From positions 310,001-374,000 of the forward strand of contig JADIYA010000001.1 in assembly GCA_016705545.1 (NCBI GenBank): a stretch of 64,000 nucleotides of DNA, given 5' to 3'. Under the pieces are notes generated by a model that saw only the letters and a program-made list of their open reading frames with translations, ran no database searches and was not told where the DNA came from. The stretch is from Flavobacteriales bacterium. GTDB taxonomy: Bacteria; Bacteroidota; Bacteroidia; Flavobacteriales_F; PHOS-HE28. Each line of letters opens with the position of its first letter. Within the stretch, counting starts at the first letter, position 1. A program made the translations under genes and the position numbers. Of the stretch, positions 8,601 through 16,456 are shown piece after piece.

Positions 8601-9027
8601 GCTGATCCCGAACAGCTACGTGAGCGAGACGGCCGAACGCCTCGCGCTCTACCGCAAGCTCGACGACATCAAGGACGAGCCGGAGCTACAGAAGTTCACG
8701 ACGGAGGTCACCGATCGCTTCGGCCCGATACCGCAGCAGGTGGTGGAACTGATGGAAGCGATCCGCCTGCGCTGGCTGGGCCAACAGATGGGCCTGGAGA
8801 AGATGGTGCTGAAGAAGGGCACGCTCATCGGCACCTTCATCGCCGACCAGAAGCACCGCTTCTTCGAGGGTGATACATTCCATGCCGTGCTACGCGCGGT
8901 GCAGGCGCAGCCGAGGAGGTTCAAGGTGTATGAGAAGGGCGGGACACTGCGCGTGAGCGTGCAGGATGTGAAGAACGTGCAGCAGGCGAAGGTGGCGTTG
9001 GAGGGAGTGTTGGGAGTCGCCGCCTAA
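5623..9027 (+). CDS. mfd: Transcription-repair coupling factor Mfd
   Basis: A 1134-residue protein of normal Mfd length. It releases stalled RNA polymerase at DNA lesions and recruits UvrA. The N-terminal ~350 residues form the UvrB-like damage-recognition module. A CarD-like RNA-polymerase interaction domain follows near residue 450 (KPGDLVVHIDHGVGVFSG). A superfamily-2 translocase then has Walker A GDVGFGKTE near 601 and a DEEQ box near 700 (LLIIDEEQKFGV). The TRG-motif region and the C-terminal autoinhibitory domain complete it. The start is the ATG at 5623 (MSLTSLPDLLSLF), since an earlier in-frame ATG at 5590 lies inside the upstream terminator hairpin. It is a housekeeping gene, probably transcribed on its own or with the regulator that follows. 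Confidence 0.97.
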   Translation: MSLTSLPDLLSLFRNDARVARVAEGLQPANARVQIAGTIGSSQALIAASVIDRMKGVHVFVLTDKEEAAYFINDLEALRGKDKDIRNAKKDEDMLFYPAPSRSPYDPDGHHDGERVSRTEVLEVLMRKPAHLVIVTYPEALVPLVVGQEVMQKNTLSIKRSEELPIDTLEEWLHETGFTRVEFVYEPGQFSVRGGIVDVFSYGSDKPYRIELYGDTVESVRRFDPQDQLTVERLAEAVIVPDLQDEDAARQQLFFAQLPENATIWLRDLQAIGDAATKQLKLLGEAYERLPDKDKHPTPADLLATDGALIKGLLGFRKIFWKSTVAPEATKQHADVVVDFQQRPQPTFAKEFKVLSGDLHNKQNAGYTNLIACNSAKQSERLYSIFNDMEHEVAFTPLVLDLHEGFIDPELKLALYTDHQIFERYHRFRLKEGFRKNSQALTLKELTQLKPGDLVVHIDHGVGVFSGLEKIDAGGSMQEAIRLIYRDNDILYVGIHSLHRVSKYSGEEAGGAPNVSKLGSPAWKNLKERTKAKVKALAFNLIKLYAQRKSKPGFAFQPDNYLQHELEASFIYEDTPDQLKATQDVKRDMEKATPMDRLVCGDVGFGKTEVAIRAAFKSVCDSKQVAVLVPTTILALQHCKSFAARMKGLPVRVDYINRFRSSAQQTQILKDLKEGKIDILIGTHRLVSKDVVYKDLGLLIIDEEQKFGVNVKDKLKTLRATVDTLTLTATPIPRTLQFSLMGARDLSIISTPPPNRYPVSTMLQPYDEVTIRGAIEYELSRGGQVYFLHDKVKNIEFIADMIRKLVPGARVGVGHGQLEGHKLEEVMLDFIEGNTDVLVCTTIVENGLDIPNANTIIVNEAQNFGLSDLHQLRGRVGRSNKKAYCYLLAPSPHLLPDLSRKRLQAIEQFSDLGSGIHIAMKDLDIRGAGDLLGAEQSGFINDIGFETYHKILEEAVRELKSEHFAELFEDRQLARGGTRDQSDDCIIETDLTMLIPNSYVSETAERLALYRKLDDIKDEPELQKFTTEVTDRFGPIPQQVVELMEAIRLRWLGQQMGLEKMVLKKGTLIGTFIADQKHRFFEGDTFHAVLRAVQAQPRRFKVYEKGGTLRVSVQDVKNVQQAKVALEGVLGVAA

Positions 9028-9033
9028 TTCGCA

Positions 9034-9798
9034 CTGCCTTCCTCCGTTCGCCCCGACCCCGCACTGCGTCCGTTCATCAGCCGGTACTGGCTGATCACGG
9101 GTCGGCACGAGCAGCAGGAGCCTATCGAGCTGTTGCCCGACGGCGGGGTGAGCCTGGTGCTGAACCTGGGCGAGGGCATCAACAGTTCGCGCTTCGGTAC
9201 GCGGTGGTGCGCAGAGGGTGCGTTGATCGTGGGTGCGCAGACGCGCGGCGACACACAAATGCTCTTGGGCGAAAGCCTGTTGTTCGGGATCACGTTCAAG
9301 CCGGGCGGCTTCAGCTTCTTCCACCGCTATGATCCGATGGAGCGCATGGCTGATGATGTGCAGCCTTTCGACCGGTCGCAGTTCCCGAACCCCGACCTGA
9401 TCCTTCGACATCCGGCAGCCTACGTGGATCGCTTTTACCTAGAGCGCCTGAAGCCACCCCGCTTCTCGTTGGTGGAAGTGGTGGCGAGCGTTGAACAGCA
9501 CAAGGGCCGCGTGCGGATGGACGAACTGATGCACTGGCATTGCACCACGGCAAGGCAACTGGAGCGCCAATTCAAGCAGCAGCTCGGCATCACGCCGAAG
9601 GAGTTCATCGACCTCACACGGTTCAATCACGCATTCGGGGTCGTGCAACGCGAGGCCGGCTCGCGGAGCTTGATGGAGATCGCCTGGGACTGCGGCTATT
9701 ACGATCACGCGCACCTGGCCAACGCGTTCCGGAAGCATATGGGGCTGCCGCCCAGCGCCTTCGTTTTGTCGGATTCTTCCAAGATTGCGGTGGCCTGA
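9034..9798 (+). CDS. AraC-family transcriptional regulator (start uncertain)
   Basis: The C-terminal third is a clear AraC/XylS DNA-binding domain with two helix-turn-helices (DELMHWHCTTARQLERQF and LMEIAWDCGYYDHAHLANAF). The N-terminal part resembles the ligand-sensing domain of Bacteroidota AraC regulators, with conserved-looking residues (PALRPFISRYWLITG) that start only ~30 bases after the mfd stop. No ATG or GTG is available upstream of these residues: the frame is the same as mfd and is closed by the mfd TAA at 9025. The listed start is a CTG at 9034; the first TTG, at 9133, would cut into the domain. The target genes are unknown. Confidence 0.75.
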   Translation: MPSSVRPDPALRPFISRYWLITGRHEQQEPIELLPDGGVSLVLNLGEGINSSRFGTRWCAEGALIVGAQTRGDTQMLLGESLLFGITFKPGGFSFFHRYDPMERMADDVQPFDRSQFPNPDLILRHPAAYVDRFYLERLKPPRFSLVEVVASVEQHKGRVRMDELMHWHCTTARQLERQFKQQLGITPKEFIDLTRFNHAFGVVQREAGSRSLMEIAWDCGYYDHAHLANAFRKHMGLPPSAFVLSDSSKIAVA

Positions 9799-9804
9799 GC
9801 CCTT

Positions 9805-9812
9805 TAGCCTTG
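9805..9812 (+). promoter_or_regulatory. Bacteroidota-type -7 box (leaderless-like)
   Basis: TAGCCTTG resembles TAnnTTTG and ends 4 bases before the ATG at 9817, the same arrangement as at 2847, 17716 and 32087. Confidence 0.3.
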
Positions 9813-9816
9813 TGTC

Positions 9817-10485
9817 ATGGACCGATCCAGTCCCATGGCGAAGACCTATCGAGGCATCGTGCTGCTGGTGATCGTGCTGATGCCGTTGAGCTACTTCGGT
9901 TTCCGCACGAGCTATTGGGACTTCTTCCCGCGCTTTGGCGGTGTGGGCTGGGAAGTGCATTTCCATTTGCTCACCATCGCGGCCTGGCTGGTCATGCTGA
10001 TCACTCAGGCCTTCCTTGCTGCCAAGGGGCTGATCGAACGGCACAAGCGCATCGGGCGCTTATCCTACCTCCTCGTTCCGCTCATCGTCGTCGGCTTTAT
10101 GGCCGTAACCAACTATGGCCAGTTGCGCCACAAGGAAGCGGCGCTGCTGGGCGCCTCGTTCTTCGACGGCGGTGCGTTCCTTGTGTTCTATGCACTGGCC
10201 ATCGCGTACCGCAGGAACACGGCCTATCACTCGCGCTACATGATGCTCACGGCGGTGCCTTTCATCAACCCTACGCTCGGTCGTGCGATCGCACCGGAAG
10301 TAAGCGCGACGGTCGAACTTCTGCTCATCATTAGCCTGCTGATCGCTGCACGCATCCGCAAGACCGCATGGCAACCTTATCTGGTCGCGTTGCTGGTCTT
10401 GATCGGGCTGACCATGCTCATCGTGTATGTATCGGTGATCGAGCCGAGCATCATCGAGCGGCTGTGGGAGGCGGTCTGGGGTTAG
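9817..10485 (+). CDS. DUF2306-like multi-span membrane protein
   Basis: A 222-residue integral membrane protein with about six or seven hydrophobic helices (for example IVLLVIVLMPLSYFGF and WLVMLITQAFLAA). Conserved-looking polar positions include VHFHLLT in the second helix, ERHKRIGRLSY between helices, and YHSRYMMLT. The pattern of histidines within and near helices and the KGxIxRHKxIGR loop match the DUF2306/cytochrome-b561-like family of Bacteroidota proteins, whose function is not established. The ATG at 9817 is supported by the -7-like box just upstream; an alternative ATG is at 9835. It is followed by a convergent gene whose stop overlaps its own by a few bases. Confidence 0.6.
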   Translation: MDRSSPMAKTYRGIVLLVIVLMPLSYFGFRTSYWDFFPRFGGVGWEVHFHLLTIAAWLVMLITQAFLAAKGLIERHKRIGRLSYLLVPLIVVGFMAVTNYGQLRHKEAALLGASFFDGGAFLVFYALAIAYRRNTAYHSRYMMLTAVPFINPTLGRAIAPEVSATVELLLIISLLIAARIRKTAWQPYLVALLVLIGLTMLIVYVSVIEPSIIERLWEAVWG

Positions 10486-11953
10486 CCCTCCTTCGGCCTG
10501 CCTTCCAACTCCTCGATCGTCCTCCTCGCCGCCTCCAACCTTACCCGGTTGTTCTTGCTCACTAGCATGTTCGTGATCAGCTTCTCCATGCGGTGGTGCA
10601 GCGGGATGAGCAACCCAGCGATGGCAGCCATTGCCAAGAGCATCAGGATCGGCGAGTGGTTCGTGATGCGATCCAGGAACGGATGCAGCAGCAGGTTGAT
10701 GAACTCGAAGAACAAGAGCAGCGCGATGAGCGAAAGGTTCTTAATGGCCTTAGCGCCTACCACAACTGAAGTGCGACTGAAGATGAGCAGGAAGATGCCC
10801 AGCGTGATGACGATGAGCGCGATGATGCCGAACTGGATGTTGCGGGAGCGGGCGGCGACTTCTTCCGCGCGCAACTTCGCATCCTCCATGTCCTTGAGCT
10901 GTTGCGAGAACAGTTGGCTCTGAAGCTGACTGCGGTTCTGGGTAGCGATCACACTGTCGCGATAGGCGATGCACAGCTTCGCGTAAAAGAACGCGCTATC
11001 GGCCATGCCGTTCGCCTTGAACGCATCGGCCAAGGCCTCAGCAGCCCTCTCCAACGGTCCCGGGTTCATGACCCCTTTCGCAGAGCGGAAACCCAACTGC
11101 GCGATGGCTTGCGCCTCCGCAGTACGGCCCTGCTCCAAGAGCAAGGAAGAATACCCCGCGGCGAACTGAACCAGGGGAAGCGGCAGTTGGAAGGAATCGG
11201 AAGCGGCGATCGCGCGCTTGAAATGCAGTTCGGCCAGATCGGCTTCATGCCGGGCCGCATACACTTGAGCAAGCGCACCGTTCGAATAGGCGTAGGTCCA
11301 TGGGTCCTCGCCGGGGGAATCGACCATTTCCACTTGCTTGGTGTAGTAGAGCGCGGAATCGAGTTCGCCACGGTCCATGAAGACCCGGGCTATTGTCGAC
11401 AGCCCTCGCGAGCGGATGCCTGGGGGCATGCCCAACGCCAGCGCTTTGCGCATGTAGCGCATGGCGCCATCGTTGTCGCCCACGCGCTGATAGAGCACGG
11501 CCAGCTCCTTGCAGGTGGCTCCCATCCAGATGCTGTCGTGCGCGCTCGTAAAGTGCTCCAGGGCTATGTTGAAATGCTTCGATGCTCCATTCACGTCATT
11601 GGCGATCACGTACGAGACCCCGATCGAGAGGTGCGACCTGCCGAGCATCGTATCGTTATCGGCCGGATCCGCGATCAAAGGCGCTCAAGGTCGACATGCA
11701 CCTGGTCCTGGCGGTCGAGGTACAGGTACTGCCGCACCAGCCGTGCAAGCAGCGCCACCTTCATCCGGGGGTCGTCCGTGGCCTTCTCGCGGGCGACCAG
11801 GGTGTCCACAGGAAGGTCACTGATACTAGTAAATAGGGTATTGAAGGGCTGGGCCTGGAGCCGTCCGATACCGGCAAAGGCAACAACCAAGGCCAGTACT
11901 CGGAAGTTGATGACCATGGCGATGGTTCGTTGGTGAAGCGTGATCAGGTACAT
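10482..11953 (-). pseudogene. TPR/coiled-coil three-helix membrane protein, frameshifted copy
   Basis: Fourth and last gene of a tandem paralogous array. The N-terminal part (signal peptide near MVINFRVLALVVAFAGIG, then LQAQPFNTLF) is in one frame up to about 11675. The TPR and membrane part continues in another frame from about 11678 (IADPADNDTMLG). Alignment with the intact neighbour (EDCMKTAIQGLELAETTKND) shows that a single-base change near the TTT run at ~11682 (CGCCTTTGATC on the coding strand) breaks one continuous gene. Downstream of the break it has the same plan as its paralogs: TPRs, a charged coiled coil (RAEEVAARSRNIQFG), three hydrophobic helices, and a terminal coiled coil. Either the gene is inactive or the base is an assembly error. 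Function unknown. Confidence 0.7.
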
Positions 11954-11958
11954 GGGCC

Positions 11959-13434
11959 TCAGCCGGCGTTGGTGTCTGTTGGCCTTGCCTCTAGTTCCTC
12001 GATCGTCCTCCGCGCCGCCTCCAACCTTACCCGGTTGTTCTTGCTCACCAGCATGTTCGTGATCAGCTTCTCCATGCGGTGGTGCAGCGGGATCAGCAGC
12101 CCGGCGATGGCTGCCATGCACAGTAGCATCAGGATCGGCGAGTGGTTCGTGATGCGATCCAGGAACGGATGCAGCAGCAGGTTGATGAACTCGAAGAAGA
12201 GCAACAGCGCAATGAGCGAGAGGTTCTTGATGGCCTTCGCACCCACCACGGAAGTCCTGCTGAAGATGAGCAGGAAGATGCCCAGCGTGATGACGATGAG
12301 GGCGATGATGCCGAACTGGATGTTGCGGGAGCGGGAGGCGACTTCCTCCGCACGCAGTTTGGCGTCCTCGCGGTCCTTCAGTTCCTGCGTGAACAACTGG
12401 TTCTGCAACTGGCTCCTGTTCTGCAAGGCCGCGAGCGAGTCGCGCCAGGCGTGGGCGAGCTTCGAGTACACCAACGCGCTATCGATCATGCCATTCGCCG
12501 CGAACGCATCGGACAAGGCCGTAGTGGACCTGATCATCAGGGTTGGCTGCCGCACTTCGTCGGTGGCCGCGAATCCCTTGCGCGCATAGGCAAGCGCCTC
12601 TTCAGCACGCCCTTGGCCGATGAGCAGCTTCGCGTACCCGGCCGAACCACCGATCAGCGCATCCAGCGTTCCGGCTGAATCCGCCACCGCCAAGGCCCGC
12701 TTATAGTAGGGCTCTGCCACGTCGCCCTCACCACGCGCAGCATGCACAGCAGCCATGATGAGCTTATAGGCGGCGTAGCCGTAGGGATCCGTGCCCGGCA
12801 CCTTCATGACATCGGCCAGGCGGGCATAGTAGAGCGCTGAGTCCAGATCGCCGCGATCCATGTGGCACCTTGCCAGGATCGTCATCGAACGCCCGTAGAA
12901 CCCTTGACCCAAGCCATAGGCCTGTGCCTTCCGCATGTAGCGCAAGGTGCCATCGATATCCCCGACCTGCTGGTACACGATCGCGGTCTCCTTGCAGGTC
13001 AGGCTCATGCGCATGCTGTCCCCGATCTGCTGGTAGCCCTCGAAGGCGATGTTGAAGTGCCTCAGTGCCCCATTCACATCGCTGAGCTTGGTGAACGCCA
13101 CACCGATGCCGAAGTTGGCCATGGCGAGCAGCGTGTCGTTCTTGGTCGTCTCCGCCAACTCAAGTCCTTGTATCGCCGTCTTCATGCAGTCCTCCGTGCG
13201 ACCGAGAAAGGCGTACTGGCCGGTGAGCCTGTTGATGGCGACCATCTTCGTCCGGGGATCGGTCGCCGTCCGCTCGCGCGTTTCCAATGAATCGACCGGC
13301 AGGCCGCGCAGCCTGGCAAAGAGCGTATCGATCGGCTGGGCGTCCAGTTGTCCGATACAGCAGATGCCGATGAGCAGAACGAGTGATCTGAAAACCATGG
13401 ATTCGGTTCGTTGCTGAAGTTTCCTTGCGCTCAT
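11959..13434 (-). CDS. TPR/coiled-coil three-helix membrane protein (array copy 3)
   Basis: A 491-residue exported protein: signal peptide (VFRSLVLLIGICCIGQLDAQ), TPR repeats over about residues 60-330 (for example FGIGVAFTKLSDVNGALRHF), a charged coiled coil at ~335-370, and three hydrophobic helices at ~375-392, 403-422 and 432-451. A cytoplasmic or terminal coiled coil closes it (ARRTIEELEA). The plan resembles the sensor half of Bacteroidota TPR histidine kinases, but no kinase, HTH or output domain follows the membrane part. The gene is 5 bases from the upstream copy, so they are one operon. The 3' ~400 bases are almost identical to the same part of the other copies, while the TPR parts are diverged. 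Function not recognised. Confidence 0.7.
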   Translation of the reverse strand: MSARKLQQRTESMVFRSLVLLIGICCIGQLDAQPIDTLFARLRGLPVDSLETRERTATDPRTKMVAINRLTGQYAFLGRTEDCMKTAIQGLELAETTKNDTLLAMANFGIGVAFTKLSDVNGALRHFNIAFEGYQQIGDSMRMSLTCKETAIVYQQVGDIDGTLRYMRKAQAYGLGQGFYGRSMTILARCHMDRGDLDSALYYARLADVMKVPGTDPYGYAAYKLIMAAVHAARGEGDVAEPYYKRALAVADSAGTLDALIGGSAGYAKLLIGQGRAEEALAYARKGFAATDEVRQPTLMIRSTTALSDAFAANGMIDSALVYSKLAHAWRDSLAALQNRSQLQNQLFTQELKDREDAKLRAEEVASRSRNIQFGIIALIVITLGIFLLIFSRTSVVGAKAIKNLSLIALLLFFEFINLLLHPFLDRITNHSPILMLLCMAAIAGLLIPLHHRMEKLITNMLVSKNNRVRLEAARRTIEELEARPTDTNAG

Positions 13435-13439
13435 GGGGT

Positions 13440-14879
13440 TCAGCTTGCGTTGGCTTCACCGCGATTTCCCTCCAACTCCTCGATCGTCCTCCTCGCCGCC
13501 TCCAAACTTACCCGGTTGTTCTTCGATACGAGCATGTTGGTGATGAGCTTCTCCATGCGGTGGTGAAGCGGGATCAGCAGCCCCGCGATGGCGGCCATGC
13601 AAAGCAGCATCAGGATCGGCGAGTGGTTAGTGATGCGATCAAGGAAGGGATGCAGCAACAGGTTGATGAACTCGAAGAACAAGAGCAGCGCAATGAGCGA
13701 GAGGTTCTTGATGGCCTTGGCGCCGACCACCGCCGTGCGGCTGAAGATGAGCAGGAAGATGCCGAGCGTGATCACGATGAGCGCGATGATGCCGAACTGG
13801 ATGTTGCGGGAGCGTTCATGCTCGGCCTCTATGCGGGCTTGTTCCTCTTCCTTTTCCTTCAACTGCTGGCCGAAACGCATGTTCTCCACCTTGCTCAGCT
13901 TCTCGGCGTTCACCAGGCTGTCCTGCAAGGTGGCATGCAGTTTCAGGATGAGGTAAGCGCTGTCGGGCTTGCCTGCGGCGTGATAGGCTCGCTCCAGCAG
14001 GTCAGTGGCCTCAATGGAGGAAGGCAGGTTCTCCGTTCGTTCGGCAACAGCCAGGGCACGCTGTCCAAGACCGATCGCAGCGTTGGGGTCGCCTGCGGCA
14101 AGCCGAACATGGGCCGCACCCACCAGCGCAACGGGCATCACCCGCACCACGCCGAACGAATCACACACGGCGATCGCCTTCCGGAAGAAGAGCTCGGCCA
14201 TGTCCAACTCATCCTTGGCAGCGTACGCCTTGCCCAGCACCAGCTGCGAACGGGCGTAACCGTATGGGTCCATCGCCGTGGATGTGATGATGTTGGACGC
14301 CTGCGCATGGAACATGGCGGAGTCCATCAGGCCGATGGCTGCATACGCCTCGCTCAAATGGCAATGCGTGCGGTTCACTTCGACCCTGCCCTTCACATGC
14401 GCCTCCGCACGTTTCATCCAATTGATCGCTTCGCGGAACTGCCCCATCTGTTTGTATACGACACCGATCTCCTTCTCCACCCAGCCGATTAGACTGGGCC
14501 TCTCGCTCCGCTCCGCATGCTCCAGCCCCTTGTGCATGTATTCCAGGCCCTTGCCGGGGTCGCTCTCCTTGCACGAATAGCTCACCATCAGGTAGGTCTG
14601 GCCCAGCGTCGAGTCCTCCTTCGCTTCAGGCACCAGATCCAACATGTACAGTGCTGTGCTCCGCAGTTCCTCGGCGCGCCCGGCGTACAAACAAGCGATG
14701 GCGTGATCCTTCGCTGCTTCGAGGCGGATGTCGATTGACTGTGACCGATCATGCCGCACATCGAGCGTGTCCAATTGAGCGATGCCGAATTGCGCATGGC
14801 ATGCCCATGACCAGCATGTGAGCAACGCGGTGCATAGCGCGCCCTGCAGTAACCCCGTATGTTTCACTGAAGTGCTCAT
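13440..14879 (-). CDS. TPR/coiled-coil three-helix membrane protein (array copy 2)
   Basis: A 479-residue paralog of the gene at 11959-13434 with the same order: signal peptide (LCTALLTCWSWACHAQ), TPR repeats (LGQTYLMVSYSCKESDPGKG, VEKEIGVVYKQMGQFREAI), a glutamate/lysine-rich coiled coil (QQLKEKEEEQARIEAE), three hydrophobic helices, and a terminal coiled coil (LEAARRTIEELEGN). Its TPR half differs strongly from its neighbours, but the final ~120 residues match them nearly residue for residue. It begins 3 bases after the remnant copy at 14883. TPR proteins of this type usually bind peptides or partner proteins, and divergent TPRs on a constant membrane base suggest different ligands for a common membrane partner. 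That idea is inference. Confidence 0.7.
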   Translation of the reverse strand: MSTSVKHTGLLQGALCTALLTCWSWACHAQFGIAQLDTLDVRHDRSQSIDIRLEAAKDHAIACLYAGRAEELRSTALYMLDLVPEAKEDSTLGQTYLMVSYSCKESDPGKGLEYMHKGLEHAERSERPSLIGWVEKEIGVVYKQMGQFREAINWMKRAEAHVKGRVEVNRTHCHLSEAYAAIGLMDSAMFHAQASNIITSTAMDPYGYARSQLVLGKAYAAKDELDMAELFFRKAIAVCDSFGVVRVMPVALVGAAHVRLAAGDPNAAIGLGQRALAVAERTENLPSSIEATDLLERAYHAAGKPDSAYLILKLHATLQDSLVNAEKLSKVENMRFGQQLKEKEEEQARIEAEHERSRNIQFGIIALIVITLGIFLLIFSRTAVVGAKAIKNLSLIALLLFFEFINLLLHPFLDRITNHSPILMLLCMAAIAGLLIPLHHRMEKLITNMLVSKNNRVSLEAARRTIEELEGNRGEANAS

Positions 14880-14882
14880 GCG

Positions 14883-15149
14883 CTAGTTCGCTTTATCGGT
14901 TCCGGGGCGCGCCTCCAACTCCTCGATCGTCCTCCGCGCCGCTTCCAATCGTACCCGGTTGTTCTTGCTCACCAGCATGTTGGTGATCAGCTTCTCCATG
15001 CGGTAATGCAGCGGGATCAGCAGCCCGGCGCTCGCGGCCATGCACAGCAACATCAGGATCGGCGAGCTATTGATCATTTGATAAAGGAGCGGATGCAGAT
15101 GCGGAACAGGTGCGGTCGGCATCCGGTAAAGATGGGTGCAGCGTGCCAT
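14883..15149 (-). pseudogene. Remnant of a fourth TPR/membrane paralog (C-terminal fragment)
   Basis: Only the last membrane helix and terminal coiled coil of the array protein remain recognisable (SPILMLLCMAASAGLLIPLH, then RMEKLITNMLVSKNNRVRLE), preceded by unrelated residues with no signal peptide, TPR or first two helices. At the DNA level the retained ~165 bases are close to the other three copies. It is most simply the decayed or partly deleted first copy of the array. It could in principle be translated as an 88-residue single-span protein. Confidence 0.6.
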
Positions 15150-15190
15150 TCACGCACAGCGCATCCATGGTCTCTCGAAGGCAATGCTCT

Positions 15191-16414
15191 TCAGTTCACG
15201 ACCACGCGCTCCATGCATGAGCCTGCACCGCTCATGACCCGCACGAGGATCATTCCTCGCGTGTCGAGCGCGACGGTATTCACGCCTTGCAGCAGTGATC
15301 CATTGGCAACAGCGCGGCCCTGAACATCAAAGCACTCGTATCGGCCGGCGTCCTTCGAGTCGATCAGCAAGCCATTCGCCGTCCAGCGGATCGACGAGGC
15401 GGGCCGCGATCCGTGTGCAATCCCGGTCTCGAGTTCAATCTGCACCGCGCAACCCACAGGAGCATAGAACGGTGAATCGGTAATGATGCGAATTGCATAA
15501 CCCGCTCCTGCCAACGTGCCCGCCGTGATGCTGCACGGGATGATACCTGTGGCCGAGGCGCTCACTACTGAACCGATGGTGACGGGCGATGTGAAGTCCC
15601 CGTTCACATCGGAAAGTTCAACGGTGAACGTTGTGGGCCCTTCAGGAATGCCGCCAGTGCTGTACGACACATCGAAGTCACCAGCAACGAGCTCGCTGAC
15701 CACCACCACTCCGGTTGAAGGCGTGCATGCTACGTTGTAGATGAGGGCGATATCGTCATACCAGCTCTGCGTGCCGATCTGGCTGATGAGGCTATCTCCA
15801 CTGGTCATCACCATCAGCAGGTACTCCGGGGCGCCGGCCGAGAAGTAGTTGAAGGGCACGGAGAAGCGCGTCCATTCGCCAACGGTCGCGCTGGGGGCAT
15901 CCCAACTGGCCGCGCCGACCCAATTGCCGATCGTGCCATTTTCGGGAATGCTGCCCGCGCCTGTGTGCACGATGGCATCCACCGTGGGATGATCACCCGG
16001 CATCACTGTGGTCTTGTACCAGCCCACGAGGCTGTCGGGGCGGCTGGTGAGCAGCTGGTTCCACTGCGGATCGGTCGCTTCCGTGAAAACCCGCCCGTTG
16101 GCCGGATCGAGCTCCGCATGAACTCGGCCGCAGGTCACGATGCCATTCGCCGCGCCGATCAATGAGGTGACCGTTCGGACGTTCAATGAAAACGACCCGG
16201 TATGCCCATCATCGCTCCGCCAGCATACCTGCGGAGCGAAGTTGTTGACGACGGTGCCGCCATCGCTGGTCTTGATGGAGCTCCATTCATCGGGTTCCTC
16301 CGTACCGGTTCCAAGGCCACCCCAGGTCTCGAACCCGGCGTTGAGGAGCTGCGGTTGAGCGAAGGAGAGCGATGAAATGGATGCCGAGATGACGAGGGTA
16401 GCGAGGTGTTTCAT
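15191..16414 (-). CDS. Secreted Bacteroidota protein with N-terminal PCMD/CBM-like domain and sorting domain
   Basis: A 407-residue protein with a signal peptide (MKHLATLVISASISSLSFAQ). Residues ~22-235 form a beta-sandwich starting NAGFETW, with EWSSIKTSDGG, RPDSLVGWYKTT and TQSWYDDIALIYN, a layout typical of jelly-roll domains found in surface glycan-related proteins of this phylum. An Ig-like segment follows (YSTGGIPEGPTTFTVELSD). A C-terminal ~75-residue domain with the T9SS-like ending (YECFDVQGRAVANG ... GMILVRVMSG) closes it. It should be secreted or surface-attached. It is a tandem paralog of the gene immediately upstream (42-base gap). The ligand is unknown. Confidence 0.65.
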   Translation of the reverse strand: MKHLATLVISASISSLSFAQPQLLNAGFETWGGLGTGTEEPDEWSSIKTSDGGTVVNNFAPQVCWRSDDGHTGSFSLNVRTVTSLIGAANGIVTCGRVHAELDPANGRVFTEATDPQWNQLLTSRPDSLVGWYKTTVMPGDHPTVDAIVHTGAGSIPENGTIGNWVGAASWDAPSATVGEWTRFSVPFNYFSAGAPEYLLMVMTSGDSLISQIGTQSWYDDIALIYNVACTPSTGVVVVSELVAGDFDVSYSTGGIPEGPTTFTVELSDVNGDFTSPVTIGSVVSASATGIIPCSITAGTLAGAGYAIRIITDSPFYAPVGCAVQIELETGIAHGSRPASSIRWTANGLLIDSKDAGRYECFDVQGRAVANGSLLQGVNTVALDTRGMILVRVMSGAGSCMERVVVN

Positions 16415-16430
16415 GCTGGGGTGTGTACCG

Positions 16431-16438
16431 CAAAGATG
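16431..16438 (-). promoter_or_regulatory. Bacteroidota-type -7 box
   Basis: On the minus strand CATCTTTG matches TAnnTTTG at five of six positions and lies 16 bases before the start codon at 16414, inside the 42-base gap between the two paralogs. No clear -33 TTG at the usual distance. Confidence 0.35.
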
Positions 16439-16456
16439 ACGGCTACCCCAATATCC

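Larger units (their letters stand above)
10498..15075 (-). repeat. Four near-identical 3' blocks of the TPR-membrane array
   Basis: Blocks at about 10498-10890, 11990-12390, 13466-13830 and 14908-15075 (the last truncated) encode the same three-helix membrane region and terminal coiled coil. They differ at few positions, unlike the diverged TPR regions between them. Confidence 0.8.
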
